The position numbers and the translations under genes were made by a program. The notes below the pieces were generated by a model. The model was given only the letters and a program-made list of their open reading frames with translations, had not been told where the DNA came from and made no database searches. Below, one piece after another: positions 8,406 through 17,925 of a stretch of 64,000 bases of DNA (positions are counted from its first letter, which is position 1; the number at the start of each line of letters is the position of its first letter). The DNA comes from VXYL01 sp965200375. Its GTDB lineage: Bacteria > Pseudomonadota > Gammaproteobacteria > Pseudomonadales > Azotimanducaceae. The stretch is from assembly GCA_965200375.1 (NCBI GenBank), contig OZ241353.1:1178001-1242000 (forward strand), written 5' to 3'.

Positions 8406-11400
8406 CTACCGGCGCGTCACGCGCAGATCGAGGTAGAAGTTCCTGCCGAAGTCCTGATGCGCGTCGGCCAGATAGCCGAAGTAGCGGTCCGCCAGCGGCG
8501 CGCGCTCGTCGGTCAGGTTTCTGGCGCCGAAGCGCATGCGCACGTCCGAGCCTCGCCAATCCAGGGAATAGTCCACCGTGGCGTTCAGCGTCGTCATCGG
8601 TGCCAGCCACCAGCGCAGCCCCGTTTCGTCGGAGCATGGCGTCGTCGACGGCACGTCGTCGCAGTCCAAGGTGAGGGACTCCTGGTACAGCTTGCCGATG
8701 CGCACGCCGGAGAGGCTTGCGGCCAGCGGGCCCTTGGACCAGGCCACCCGCAGATTGTGCTTCTGCTTCTGGTTGCCGTTGCGGTAGATCAGGTCGTCGA
8801 AACCGCGAATCGGAATGCTGGCCGGCAACGCGCCGGCGTCTTGCGCCGCCAAGAGAGCGGCGGCTTGGCCCCCCGGCTCCTGCTCGAAAGTGTCCAGGAA
8901 AGAAGCGGAATACCTGATGCTGAACGTGCCAGCCTCCACTTCGAACCGGTAGGAAAGGCTGGTGTCGAAGCCTCGCAACGTGCGCGTATCCAGGTTCGCG
9001 TAGCGGTCGTTGACGCGAATCACGTCGCCGGCCGGGCAGATTCCTGCGGCCCGGTAGATCGCGGCAACGTCTTCGTCCACCTCGTCGCTGCGCACCACGG
9101 CCGGATTGGCCTGTAGCGCCGCGCAGTTGCCGCCGCCGTGTTGCAGGCGCAGCAGCGCGTCCAGCGTAGTGTGGTTCTCTTCGCCGAACAGGCCGATGGT
9201 GTCGGTCTTCTCGATGCTCCAGTAGTCCAGCGTGAAGGTCAGCCCCTTGACGGGTTCGAAGACCACCCCCACGGAAGCGTTGTCGGAGCGCTCCGATTCC
9301 AGGGCGTCGCTGCCGCGAGCGGTGCGCTGCACCGAATTGCGGCAGTCGAGGATGTCCTGCCCAGGGTCGCCGCCGGCGTTGGCGGCGTAGATGCAGGCGT
9401 AGTCGTTGCGGGTGTTCTGACGTGCCACGATGGTCTCGTTGACGGTCACCAGATTGGGGGCGCGAAACGCTTGGGACCAGGAGGCGCGCAGCAGAACCGC
9501 GTCGTGGGGCCGCCAGCCGCCCGCGATCTTGCCCACCACGGTGTCGCCCACGTCCGAAAAGCGCTCGTAGCGCACTGCCGCCTGCACGTCGACGTCTTCC
9601 AGCACCGGAATGTGCAGTTCGGCGAACAGAGACGTGACGTTCCGGCTGCCCTTGTTGTCGGGCGTCGGGCTGGAGTTGACCACGTCCGAGACGAACGGGA
9701 AGGTGTCGCCGTCGAAGTCCGTGAAGGCGATGGTGCCGTCCAGGCGCGGATCCCGGTCGTCTTCGAAGGATTCGCGTCGGAGCTCGGCGCCGGCGGCGAA
9801 GCCCACCGGGCCGGCCGGCAGATTGAACAGCCCGTCACGGTTCAGCTGGAAGTCGACCATGGTGAGGGACATCTCGTTGTTCCGGTAGACGTCCACCAGC
9901 GCCCGTTCCAAATTGCTGTTCACGCCCTCGGCGAACGGGTTGTAGGCGGCCGGCGTGGCATCCCGCAGCGCCGCCGTCATCAGCGAGTTGGATACCCGGT
10001 TGCGGGTCACGTCTTCGCGGGTTGCCCTGGAGTGGAGCACCGCGGCTTCCCAGTCCCACTCCCCGGCGCTGCCGCGCAGGCCCTGCAGCAGACGGTAGAC
10101 GGTACCGCTGTTGTCGACGATGCGGGGCACTTCCGCGTAGCGGTAGTTGTCGACAGTGAGGTCCAGGCCTTCGCAGGGCACGTCTGGAATCACGCTCTCC
10201 GGCAGCCGGTTCGGCGAACCGCAGGGGCCGAACGGGTTGTAGTGGTTCTGGGCGCCGACGCGCAGCCGCACCGAGGAGAAGGAGTACGAGGCGTGGCGAC
10301 GCAGATTGGTGTCGGACTGGTAGAGCATGAACTCCGAGAAGCTCTCGATGCCGTTGTCGAAGTCGTGGTTGAGGAACGCGAACAACGTGCGCCGATCCAG
10401 TTCCGCGGAGACATCGCGAAACCCGTTCAGGTTGTACCGCTCGGTGCCCTGGCCGTCGGGGGCGCCGCAGAGCCGGTCGTTCAGCACCCACTCGCAGCGC
10501 TCGTCGCCGGCGGGGTACACCTCGAACTCGCCGGCGCCGTCGGTCAGGTGGCGCACGCCCGAGCGGCTGGCGTTGGGGAACACGTCGAACTGGCCGTAGA
10601 ACGAGTGCGCGCTGGTGTTGCGCAGCCGGGTGTCGCCGTCCCAGGGGGAGCTCTCGTCCACGAAATCCCGCAGGTCCCCCGTGGCCCAGCGCGGATCTTC
10701 GTCGGCGCGCACCCGGCCCCGGGACTGCCAGCTGCCCATTACGCTCAGGTTGGTGCGGCCGCCGTTGAAGTCCCCGCCCCAGGCGAAGTCCAGGTTCACC
10801 GGCTTGCGATCCAGACGCTCGTACCAGCCGTAGCGGGCCCGAACCCGAAAGCCGCGGTAGTCGCTCTGCAAGACGTGGTTGACGACGCCGGCCACGGCGT
10901 CCGCCCCGTACACCGCGGAAGCGCCGTCCTTCAGCACTTCCACCCGCTCGATGCCGTACACCGGAATGGTGTTCGAGTTGACGGTGTTCACCGGCACGAA
11001 GCTGCCGCCCACTTCCTCGGTCTGGTAGCTGGCGGCGTTCACCAGACGGCGGCCGTTGACCAGCACCAGGGTGTTGCCGGTGCCGAGGTTGCGCAGGTTG
11101 AAGGCGCCGATGTCGCCCCGGGCCGAGTTCACGCCGCCGCTGATGTTCTCGGCCTCGTTGAAGAAGTTCTGCCCCTGCTCCGGCAGCAGTTCGAGCAGTT
11201 CGTCTCCGGAATCCACGCCGAAGGCGTCGATGTCGTCGGCGCTGAACACCGACACCGGCAGCACGCCGGCGATGTCCGCGCCGCGAATGTGCGTTCCGGT
11301 GACGACGATCTCTTCGATCTCCTCTTGCTGCTCTTCTTGCGGTTGTTCCTGTTGCTCGGCCGTGGAAGGCAAGGCAACGGCGGCCGCTGCGGCCGAAGCC

Positions 11401-11423
11401 GCCAACGCGAGGGGTGCTCTCAT
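8406..11423 (-). CDS. TonB-dependent outer-membrane receptor
   Basis: The 1005-residue protein has a signal peptide (MRAPLALAASAAAAAVALP), a TonB-box-like stretch (EEIVVTGTHIRG), a plug domain (VSVFSADDIDAFGVDSGDELLELLP; LRNLGTGNTLVLVNGRRLV; GIERVEVLKDGASAVYGADA) and a long beta-barrel ending in an aromatic/charged strand (YLDLRVTRR). This is the large TonB-dependent receptor type common in Proteobacteria that take up complex organic ligands. AAGGAA lies six bases before the ATG at 11423, fixing the start. It follows the carboxypeptidase-lyase fusion gene by 46 bases on the same strand and is likely co-transcribed, suggesting that it imports the product or substrate of that enzyme. The ligand is not known; both peptides and metal-chelating amino acids are possible. 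Confidence 0.92.
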   Translation of the reverse strand: MRAPLALAASAAAAAVALPSTAEQQEQPQEEQQEEIEEIVVTGTHIRGADIAGVLPVSVFSADDIDAFGVDSGDELLELLPEQGQNFFNEAENISGGVNSARGDIGAFNLRNLGTGNTLVLVNGRRLVNAASYQTEEVGGSFVPVNTVNSNTIPVYGIERVEVLKDGASAVYGADAVAGVVNHVLQSDYRGFRVRARYGWYERLDRKPVNLDFAWGGDFNGGRTNLSVMGSWQSRGRVRADEDPRWATGDLRDFVDESSPWDGDTRLRNTSAHSFYGQFDVFPNASRSGVRHLTDGAGEFEVYPAGDERCEWVLNDRLCGAPDGQGTERYNLNGFRDVSAELDRRTLFAFLNHDFDNGIESFSEFMLYQSDTNLRRHASYSFSSVRLRVGAQNHYNPFGPCGSPNRLPESVIPDVPCEGLDLTVDNYRYAEVPRIVDNSGTVYRLLQGLRGSAGEWDWEAAVLHSRATREDVTRNRVSNSLMTAALRDATPAAYNPFAEGVNSNLERALVDVYRNNEMSLTMVDFQLNRDGLFNLPAGPVGFAAGAELRRESFEDDRDPRLDGTIAFTDFDGDTFPFVSDVVNSSPTPDNKGSRNVTSLFAELHIPVLEDVDVQAAVRYERFSDVGDTVVGKIAGGWRPHDAVLLRASWSQAFRAPNLVTVNETIVARQNTRNDYACIYAANAGGDPGQDILDCRNSVQRTARGSDALESERSDNASVGVVFEPVKGLTFTLDYWSIEKTDTIGLFGEENHTTLDALLRLQHGGGNCAALQANPAVVRSDEVDEDVAAIYRAAGICPAGDVIRVNDRYANLDTRTLRGFDTSLSYRFEVEAGTFSIRYSASFLDTFEQEPGGQAAALLAAQDAGALPASIPIRGFDDLIYRNGNQKQKHNLRVAWSKGPLAASLSGVRIGKLYQESLTLDCDDVPSTTPCSDETGLRWWLAPMTTLNATVDYSLDWRGSDVRMRFGARNLTDERAPLADRYFGYLADAHQDFGRNFYLDLRVTRR

Positions 11424-11469
11424 GGACTGTTCCTTGGGGCCGCGGGGTTGGCGGCGCATTCGGCGGATC

Positions 11470-14136
11470 CTAGGGGATCCCGCCGCCCGTCGCCAGCGCC
11501 GCGAAGGCTTCGCGCAGCATCGAGCGGGCCCGCCGCAGGGCCGATGCCGTCGCCTCCAGCCACGCCTGGTCGGCGTCCAGCCCGCGCCGGTGGGCGGCCA
11601 GCGAGCGTTCCATCTCGGCGGGCTGCGGCCCCCCGAAGCCCTTGCGCCCGGCGATCAGCGCCGTCGGCTCCATCGCCTGCCGTACTCTGTCGGGCGCAAG
11701 CGGCAGCGGGCCGCCGACGGTATCGGCATATGCGCGCCGCAGTTCGGCGTCGGTCAGCTCCGCGGAGCGCCGGCCCGTGGCGCGGCAGACGTCCACCAGC
11801 GCCGAAGCGTAGCCGTGCGCGGCCCGGAACGGAACGCCGGCTTCCCGGACCAGCACGTCGGCGACTTCCGTCATCGTCGAATAGCCGCGCCGGATTTCCT
11901 CCAGGGCGCGTTCCGCGTCCAACTCGATGGACTCGATCAGCGCAGCGTACCGGCGATACATCGAGTCGGCTTGGTCGGCGAGGGCCAGCAGCGGGGCGAT
12001 TTGCCGGTAGTCGTGCATGCCGGTGTTGGCGTTGTGCGCCAGCAGGATGATCTCCTGCGCCTTGGCGACGGTCGTGCTGGCGGCGCTGCGCAGGCGGTCG
12101 ATGGGCCGCGGATTGCGCTTCTGCGGCATGATGCTGCTGCCGCTGGTGGTCACGGCGTCCAGCGCGATCCACGGGCGCGGATCGTGGTACTGGGTATGGA
12201 TGTTCTGGGCGAACTGGCCGACGACGACGGCGGACTGCGCCAGCGCCGCGGCGAACTCCAGCTTGTAGTCCACGGACGCCACCAGGTTCGCATCGAAGCT
12301 GTTCGGAAGCGCCGCCGAGAAGCCGAGCAGTTCCGCCAGCCGATGGCGGTTCAAGGGGAAGCCGGAAGTGCCCAGCGCCGCGGCGCCCAAGGGGCTCCGG
12401 TTGAGGCGCGCGTAGCCTTCTCGCATGCGCTGGAAGTCCCGCTCCAACGCCGCCGAGAAGGCCAGCAGCACATGGCCGAAGGCGGTGGGCTGCGCCGGTA
12501 CGCCGTGGGTGTAGGCCGGCACCGGCGCGCCGGCTTCCGCTTGCGCCAGTTCGATCAGCGCCTGCCGCGCCCGCTCCATGCCGCGGGCCGTCCGCAGCCA
12601 GCGCTGCCGGGCCACCATGCGCCGCGCCGTGCCGTGCAGGTCCTGGCGCGAACGGCCCAAGTGGATGTCGGCGGCCTCGACGCCGGCCAGCTCGATCAGG
12701 CGCTGTTCGATGTCCAGATAGTTGGCCGAGCGCCCGGCGCCCGGCCGCGCCTGCTCCTCTTCGATCCAGTCGAGGGCCCCGGCGATGGCAGCGGCCCGTC
12801 GGGCCGGCAGCAGGCCCTCCTCCGCCAGCATCGCCAGCGACGCCCGGTTGGCGGCCAGCAGGTGGCAGAACTGGTCCGCGCAAGGCGGAACGTCGGCGTC
12901 GACAGCCGCCAGCACGTCCACCAGGGCATCTGCGAAGGCGACCGCGGAACTGCCGATCAGGGCGCGATCCTCCTCGTCGGCCACCTCGAAGGTGATAGAC
13001 GGAACGCCGAAGCGCCGGTGGAAGTAGTTCTTCGCCGTTCCCAGTTCGCGCAGAGGGCGTGGGGCGTTCTCGAAAGCGTACACGCCCTGCCGGTTCTGGG
13101 CGGCTGCAAGCCAGTTGGCCGCGAACTCCGGCGGGCGGGTCGGCGCGTTGGCGTCCTGGGTGTAGAACACGTTGCGCCGGGTGGAGTGGAAGTCCAGCAC
13201 CAGGCGGGGCCGCTTCCGCCGCCGTTCCAGCTGCGCCACCAGATCGCGGACCGCCCGCGTCTCCGGCTGGGTGAACGGCCCCCAGTCGCGATTGAGGTCC
13301 GTCTGCCCGGCGTTGTGCCGCCAGTGGCCGTTCGCCACGCCGTCCGGGTTCAGCATCGGCGCCAGCACCAGGCCGTGGCTGTCGAAGAACCGACAGCGCG
13401 GCCCGGGCGCCGGGCACTCCCGCCGTTCGGCTTCCACCAGGTGCTCGGCGAAGCGCAGGAACGCATGGGCGCCGCTCACTTCCGGCGGGTGCTGGCGGCC
13501 CAGCAGCAGCAGGTAGCCGGGCGCTTCGGGTCCGACGTGCATGGCCCAGATCGGCCGCCCTTGCAGCGAGCGGCCGATCTCGAACCACGAGGCCGAGGCG
13601 GACTCGGCGAGGCGCCGGCGCCACTCGTCGTAGAAGGCGACGTTCCAGTTTTCCTGCGCCGAAACGTAGAGCCCGCGCGCATTCGGTCGCAGGCGGAACA
13701 CGGCTCCGCCGGCAGCCGCTTCCGCATCCGTGTCGGACAGGCGCTGCCACGACCGGCCGTCGGCACTGACCTTCGGCGGATAGCGGTGTTCGTGCCCCGC
13801 GTAGCGCAGCTGCACGCGCACCTCGCCGGCGTTCGCCCTCAGGGCGCGGACGTGGAAGCCGTACCAGGGACTGGGGTTGATCCGGCCGCCGTCTTCCGGC
13901 GCGACGTCCACCAGCACGGCGCTGGCGTCCAGAACCTCGCAGCCGCTCAAGCGGGCGCCCGGGTAGTCCGCGCGAAGGGCGAACGCGCCGGTGTCGCACG
14001 CATCCGTCTCGCCGCCGAGCGCTGCCAGCGCGGCGAAGCACAGCACCGCCAGCCATGCTGGCCGGGCCGGCCTTGCCGTTCGCGCCAGAGAGCGGCAAAC
14101 CGACGGGTTCCTTCGACCTGTTCGCATGAGGTCCAT
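11470..14136 (-). CDS. secreted M14 carboxypeptidase fused to argininosuccinate-lyase-like domain
   Basis: One uninterrupted 888-residue frame joins two enzymes. After an Arg-rich signal peptide (WLAVLCFAALAALGG), an N-terminal beta-sandwich-like part leads to an M14 zinc carboxypeptidase with H216-P-P-E219, H317 (LDFHST) and the catalytic Glu in ITFEVAD (about 384). From about residue 400 the protein becomes an aspartase/fumarase-superfamily lyase closest to argininosuccinate lyase: GRSRQDLH, PAYTHGVPAQPTAFGH (about 540), PLGAAALGTSGFPLNR, and the superfamily signature GSSIMPQKRNP (about 665-675). Key residues of both halves are present. The ATG at 14136 or 14127 gives the signal peptide. 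Being exported, the lyase is unlikely to serve cytosolic arginine synthesis; with the TonB receptor downstream it may process an amino-acid-derived ligand. Lyases of this family also cleave ethylenediamine-disuccinate, so a chelator is one option. This is inference. Confidence 0.85.
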   Translation of the reverse strand: MDLMRTGRRNPSVCRSLARTARPARPAWLAVLCFAALAALGGETDACDTGAFALRADYPGARLSGCEVLDASAVLVDVAPEDGGRINPSPWYGFHVRALRANAGEVRVQLRYAGHEHRYPPKVSADGRSWQRLSDTDAEAAAGGAVFRLRPNARGLYVSAQENWNVAFYDEWRRRLAESASASWFEIGRSLQGRPIWAMHVGPEAPGYLLLLGRQHPPEVSGAHAFLRFAEHLVEAERRECPAPGPRCRFFDSHGLVLAPMLNPDGVANGHWRHNAGQTDLNRDWGPFTQPETRAVRDLVAQLERRRKRPRLVLDFHSTRRNVFYTQDANAPTRPPEFAANWLAAAQNRQGVYAFENAPRPLRELGTAKNYFHRRFGVPSITFEVADEEDRALIGSSAVAFADALVDVLAAVDADVPPCADQFCHLLAANRASLAMLAEEGLLPARRAAAIAGALDWIEEEQARPGAGRSANYLDIEQRLIELAGVEAADIHLGRSRQDLHGTARRMVARQRWLRTARGMERARQALIELAQAEAGAPVPAYTHGVPAQPTAFGHVLLAFSAALERDFQRMREGYARLNRSPLGAAALGTSGFPLNRHRLAELLGFSAALPNSFDANLVASVDYKLEFAAALAQSAVVVGQFAQNIHTQYHDPRPWIALDAVTTSGSSIMPQKRNPRPIDRLRSAASTTVAKAQEIILLAHNANTGMHDYRQIAPLLALADQADSMYRRYAALIESIELDAERALEEIRRGYSTMTEVADVLVREAGVPFRAAHGYASALVDVCRATGRRSAELTDAELRRAYADTVGGPLPLAPDRVRQAMEPTALIAGRKGFGGPQPAEMERSLAAHRRGLDADQAWLEATASALRRARSMLREAFAALATGGGIP

Positions 14137-14152
14137 CGTAACGCCCCACGGT

Positions 14153-14198
14153 CTCCGCCAGTACGCCTTCAGCAGCGCTCCAGGCGGTACTGGCGGAG
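14153..14198. promoter_or_regulatory. long inverted repeat between divergent genes
   Basis: CTCCGCCAGTACGCC (14153-14167) and GGCGGTACTGGCGGAG (14183-14198) are inverted copies that differ by one base; 15 bases separate them. They lie just upstream of the carboxypeptidase-lyase gene and about 145 bases before the ankyrin gene. No T run follows, so a terminator is less likely than an operator or an mRNA-leader hairpin. Confidence 0.55.
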
Positions 14199-14343
14199 CT
14201 AGCGAGGCAACGTCTTCACCTGCAAGCCGCGAGCCGTCCGGACAACGCCTTGCCTTGGGTGGCCAGAACCAGTCCTCGCCGCTGGGCCACTGCGAGGGCT
14301 GCCTTACGCACACCTGTATGGTTCATGCTGTAGCGTCTACGCG

Positions 14344-15981
14344 ATGCCGGCCATGCAACACCGCTCGGAAGGGCCGCAACTGCTGCGCCCCCTCGAACTC
14401 GCCGCCGATGCCCGGGACTGGACCGGCCGATGGCGCGGCGAGGACATCTGGCGGACGCTGCTTGCCGCCCGGGACGGCGACGTTCCGGCGCTGCGGCGGC
14501 TGCTGGATGACGATCCAAGCCTCGTAGACGCTAGCTGGTGGTACACGTCTCCGCTTCACTTCGCGGTGCGGGAAGGGCGCCGGGACGCGGTTCGCCTGCT
14601 GCTCGATGCCGGTGCGGACCCGTTCGGCCAAACCCTCTATGGCCAGGAGACCCTGCTGCAGGTGGCCGAGGACCGGAGTCACCAAGCTGTTGCGGAGAGC
14701 CTGTGTGCGGTGTTGAAGCAGCGAGCGGCCTCCACCGGCGCCAAGCACGCCATTCACGATGCGGTTGGCGCTGGCGATGCGGCGAAGGCCGAGCGTCTGC
14801 TTGCCGGCGACAGGACCTTGGCCAACCGCGGCGACGCCTTCGGCCGCCGGCCGCTGCACTACGCGGTCGAGAGGGGCGATGCGGCGCTGGTGGAACTGCT
14901 GTTGAGCCACGGGGCGGACGTCGACGCCCCCGGCTTCAGCAGCGACGACCGCCTGGGCGGCTTCGGCTTCCGGCCGGTGGCGCTGGCGCTGTGGCACCAC
15001 GCCTACTGGCAGCAGCGCAACGACTACGCCACCGCGTCGCTGCTGCTCCGGCATGGCGCGGACTACTCGATCACCATCGCCGCGGCGCTCGGCGACGAGG
15101 CCCGGGTGCGCGAGCTGCTGCGCACCGAGGCGTCCCTCGCCAACGCCGAAGATTCCAGCGGCAAGCGCCCGCTCTCGGCGGCGGCGGAGCGCAACCACGG
15201 CACCATCGTGGCGCTGCTGCTGGAGGCGGGGGCGGACCCGAACCTGCCGGAAGGCCCCAACTGCCCTCGCGGCTATGCGTTGATGGCCGCCTCGCACTTC
15301 GGCCATGCGGAGATCGCCGAGCGGCTGCTGGCGGCCGGCGCCGATCCGAACGCGGAGGTCGAGTCCTCGGGAACGCCCACCGGCGCCGCCAAGGACGCGG
15401 CCATGCGGGCGCTGTTGCTGCGCCACGGCGGCCGGGTGCCGCTGGGGCAGCACTTCTGCGAAGGCAACCTCGACGTCGTCGCCGCGCTGCTGGACGCCAA
15501 GCCGGAGCTCTTCGACCCGATTCGCGCCGCCGAGGGCTTCGCCTACGCGGTGGCCTTTGGCCACGAGGCGCTGCTTCGCCTGATGCTGGCCCGGGACCTG
15601 CGCGTGCCGCCGGTGGTCACCGTCTGCCAGACGTACCTGTGGCGCAATCACGAGCTCGCACGGCTGCTGCTGGAACACGGCATGGACCCCAACCTGCCGA
15701 ACTGGCAGCAGGTTACGCCCCTGCACCACATCGCCAGCCGCGGCGACATCGCTGCGGCGCGGCTGTTCCTGGAGTTCGGGGCCGACGCCGGCGCAGTGGA
15801 CGAGGAGTACCGCGCCACGCCCCTCGGCTGGGCCGCCCGCGCCGGACAGGCGGACTTCGCGCGCTTCGCGCTGGCGGCCGGCTTCCCCGCCGCAGCGCCG
15901 GGCATGCCGGACTGGTCCCAAGCGGCAGCATGGGCCGCCCGCCGCGAGCACAGCGACATCGTGGCGCTGCTCGGCGGCTAG
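14344..15981 (+). CDS. ankyrin-repeat protein
   Basis: The 545-residue product is made largely of ankyrin repeats: TSPLHFAVREGRRDAVRLLLDAGADP-type units are seen at about residues 65-95, 175-200, 275-305, 310-335, 440-465 and 470-495, with more degenerate units between. There is no signal peptide, membrane segment or catalytic domain. Ankyrin repeats mediate protein contacts; in bacteria they occur in cytosolic scaffolds, toxin antidotes and, in symbionts, in host-interacting proteins. It stands alone, divergent from the carboxypeptidase-lyase gene, with a long inverted repeat between the two. The ATG at 14344 has no strong ribosome site; an ATG three codons later is possible. Partner unknown. 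Confidence 0.85.
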   Translation: MPAMQHRSEGPQLLRPLELAADARDWTGRWRGEDIWRTLLAARDGDVPALRRLLDDDPSLVDASWWYTSPLHFAVREGRRDAVRLLLDAGADPFGQTLYGQETLLQVAEDRSHQAVAESLCAVLKQRAASTGAKHAIHDAVGAGDAAKAERLLAGDRTLANRGDAFGRRPLHYAVERGDAALVELLLSHGADVDAPGFSSDDRLGGFGFRPVALALWHHAYWQQRNDYATASLLLRHGADYSITIAAALGDEARVRELLRTEASLANAEDSSGKRPLSAAAERNHGTIVALLLEAGADPNLPEGPNCPRGYALMAASHFGHAEIAERLLAAGADPNAEVESSGTPTGAAKDAAMRALLLRHGGRVPLGQHFCEGNLDVVAALLDAKPELFDPIRAAEGFAYAVAFGHEALLRLMLARDLRVPPVVTVCQTYLWRNHELARLLLEHGMDPNLPNWQQVTPLHHIASRGDIAAARLFLEFGADAGAVDEEYRATPLGWAARAGQADFARFALAAGFPAAAPGMPDWSQAAAWAARREHSDIVALLGG

Positions 15982-16279
15982 TGTGCCGCTTCCAAAATGA
16001 CGTGTGTTCCAGCGGGCGGGTTTCGTCGCAGGGCCGGGATGCCGGCGGCCTTGCGGGGCGGCACATCCTCAAGCAGCGCACGACGAGGCGACGGCGGACG
16101 AACGTGCCATTTGCCATGTCGATTCGGAATCGAACCACTAGCCGATCGAAATCGCGGTTGAGACAGCCACGTGCGCCACCGCCGCCGCGCTTGTGCCAAA
16201 CTCGCCGCCAAGCTAGCGCTACAAGGGAGAGCCGTGCTCCGCCGTGTTGGCCGCGACTGGTCGGCGGCGGCTGCAATCC

Positions 16280-17560
16280 GTGAACGAGCTATCCACCGGC
16301 ATCCTGCTCGTGGCGACCTTCGTCATGATCCTGCTGTCGGCCTTCTTTTCCGGTTCCGAGACCGCGATGATGGCGCTCAACCGCTATCGTCTGCGGCATC
16401 GGGTGAGCGCCGGGCACCGCGGGGCGCGCAAGACGGATCGGCTGTTGCAGCGCCCGGACCGGCTGCTCGGCGTCATCCTGCTCGGCAACAACCTGGTGAT
16501 CTTCGTGGCCGCGTCGTCGGCGACTCTGATCGCCACGCGCTGGTTCGGCGAGACCGCGGCGGCGCTGGTGACGCCGCTGGTGCTCACGCCGCTGGTGCTG
16601 GTGTTCGCCGAGGTGACGCCGAAGACGGTGGGGGCGCGGCGTCCGGAGCTCCTCGCCTATCCCTCGGCCTACATCCTGCAGCCGCTGTTGAAGGCCTGCC
16701 ATCCGCTGGTGGCGGTCATCAACGCCATCGGCAACTTCCTCGCGGCGCCGATGATCGGCCGTGCCGAGGCCGAATCCGAGGATCTGTCGCCGGAGGAACT
16801 GCGCACGGTGGTGCGGGACCGCACAGCGCTGCCCCGGGAACGGCAGACCATGCTGCTGCGCATTCTGGACATGGAAGGGGTGACCATCGACGACATCATG
16901 GTGCCCCGGGCGGAAGTGGCGGGCATCGACCTCGAGGCGGACGACGCGGACATCGTGGACGCCATTCGCGAGTCCCCGTACACGCGCCTGCCGATATATC
17001 GGGAACACATCAACGCCGTGGAGGGGGTGCTGCATCTGCGCCGGGCGGCGCGCTTCCTCGGCCAGGCCACCTTCGCCAAGGCGGATCTGGTGCAGGAAGC
17101 CGAGGAACCCTACTTCGTCCCGGAAGGCACGCCGCTGCACACCCAGCTGCTGAGCTTCCAAAAGCGCCGGGCGCGGGTGGCGCTGGTGGTGGACGAGTAC
17201 GGCGACGTGCAGGGGCTGGTGACGCTGGAGGACATCCTCGAGGAGATCGTCGGCGAGTTCACCACCGACGTGGCGGACGAACTGCCGGAGGTGCATCGCC
17301 AGGACGACGGCAGCTACATCGTCGAGGGCAAGGCGCTGCTGCGGGACGTGAACCGGGCCCTCGGCTGGCGGCTGCCGAGCGCCGGCCCGCGGACGCTGAA
17401 CGGTCTGGTCGTGGAACACCTGGAGTTCATCCCGGACGCCAACGTGGGACTGCGCATCGGCCGCTACCAGCTGGAGACGCTGCAGATCGCGGACAACGTG
17501 GTGCGCAGCGTCAAGGTGCGGGAGCTGCCTGCCCCGCCCGTTGTCGACGACGACGCCTGA
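16280..17560 (+). CDS. CorB/CorC-like CNNM-CBS membrane protein
   Basis: The order of domains is that of CNNM/CorB proteins linked to magnesium or cobalt transport: an N-terminal DUF21 membrane domain with four hydrophobic segments (ILLVATFVMILLSAFFSGSE; GVILLGNNLVIFVAASSA; VTPLVLTPLVLVFAEVTPKT), two CBS domains (DDIMVPRAEVAGIDL; ARVALVVDEYGDVQGLVTLED) that bind nucleotides, and a C-terminal CorC_HlyC domain (LPEVHRQDDGSYIVEGKALLRD). The FSGSETA motif near the N terminus is characteristic. The start is not certain: GTG at 16280 gives the usual N terminus of the family, while an in-frame GTG at 16244 adds 12 residues. Its 3-prime end overlaps the convergent DUF2784 gene by 50 bases. Confidence 0.88.
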   Translation: MNELSTGILLVATFVMILLSAFFSGSETAMMALNRYRLRHRVSAGHRGARKTDRLLQRPDRLLGVILLGNNLVIFVAASSATLIATRWFGETAAALVTPLVLTPLVLVFAEVTPKTVGARRPELLAYPSAYILQPLLKACHPLVAVINAIGNFLAAPMIGRAEAESEDLSPEELRTVVRDRTALPRERQTMLLRILDMEGVTIDDIMVPRAEVAGIDLEADDADIVDAIRESPYTRLPIYREHINAVEGVLHLRRAARFLGQATFAKADLVQEAEEPYFVPEGTPLHTQLLSFQKRRARVALVVDEYGDVQGLVTLEDILEEIVGEFTTDVADELPEVHRQDDGSYIVEGKALLRDVNRALGWRLPSAGPRTLNGLVVEHLEFIPDANVGLRIGRYQLETLQIADNVVRSVKVRELPAPPVVDDDA

Positions 17561-17903
17561 GCGCGCGAGGCAGGAAGGCGTAGAGGACCGCGTTGACGAG
17601 CAGCACCGCGGCGCCCAGGGCCACGCCGACGCCGGGGCTCAGGACGCCCGGGTTCGCAAGTTCCGGATAGAGAACCGGCAGCAGCAGCCGGGCCAGGAAC
17701 CCGCGCTCCGGCCGCGAAGGGTCCGCCGCGAACTCCAACTCGGTGAGCGGGCAAGGCAGCTGCCAGATCGCCACCGCGGCGCCCCACGCCACCGCTGGCA
17801 GGTGCAGCCAGGCCAGCCGAGGCCAGCGCAGCACCAGCAGGGCGCCGCCCGCCACGAAGACGACGAACAGAAAGTGGGCGAGGACGACCGCCTCGGCCAG
17901 CAC
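17511..17903 (-). CDS. DUF2784 membrane protein
   Basis: This 130-residue protein matches the DUF2784 family: HFLFVVFVAGGALLV, WLHLPAVAWGAAVA, the conserved PCPLTELE, and LLLPVLYPEL, followed by another membrane helix and a basic tail. Three to four membrane segments are predicted. The role of the family is not known. It converges on and overlaps the CorB-like gene and lies 22 bases downstream of leuA on the same strand, so it may be read through from leuA. Confidence 0.8.
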   Translation of the reverse strand: MLAEAVVLAHFLFVVFVAGGALLVLRWPRLAWLHLPAVAWGAAVAIWQLPCPLTELEFAADPSRPERGFLARLLLPVLYPELANPGVLSPGVGVALGAAVLLVNAVLYAFLPRALRRRRRQRAGQAAPAP

Positions 17904-17925
17904 GACGGGCCGGCGCCGACCGGGC

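Noticed and set aside
9138..12050. Open frame of 970 codons antisense to the TonB receptor
   Set aside because: No domain or signal; the receptor on the other strand has plug and barrel motifs throughout.
14153..14198. Rho-independent terminator
   Set aside because: The stem is long, but there is no T run on either strand and it lies between divergent gene starts.
14216..14518. Minus-strand frame with MNHTGVRKAALAVAQRRG between the divergent genes
   Set aside because: It overlaps the well-supported start of the ankyrin gene and I recognise no family; it could be a remnant but support is too thin.
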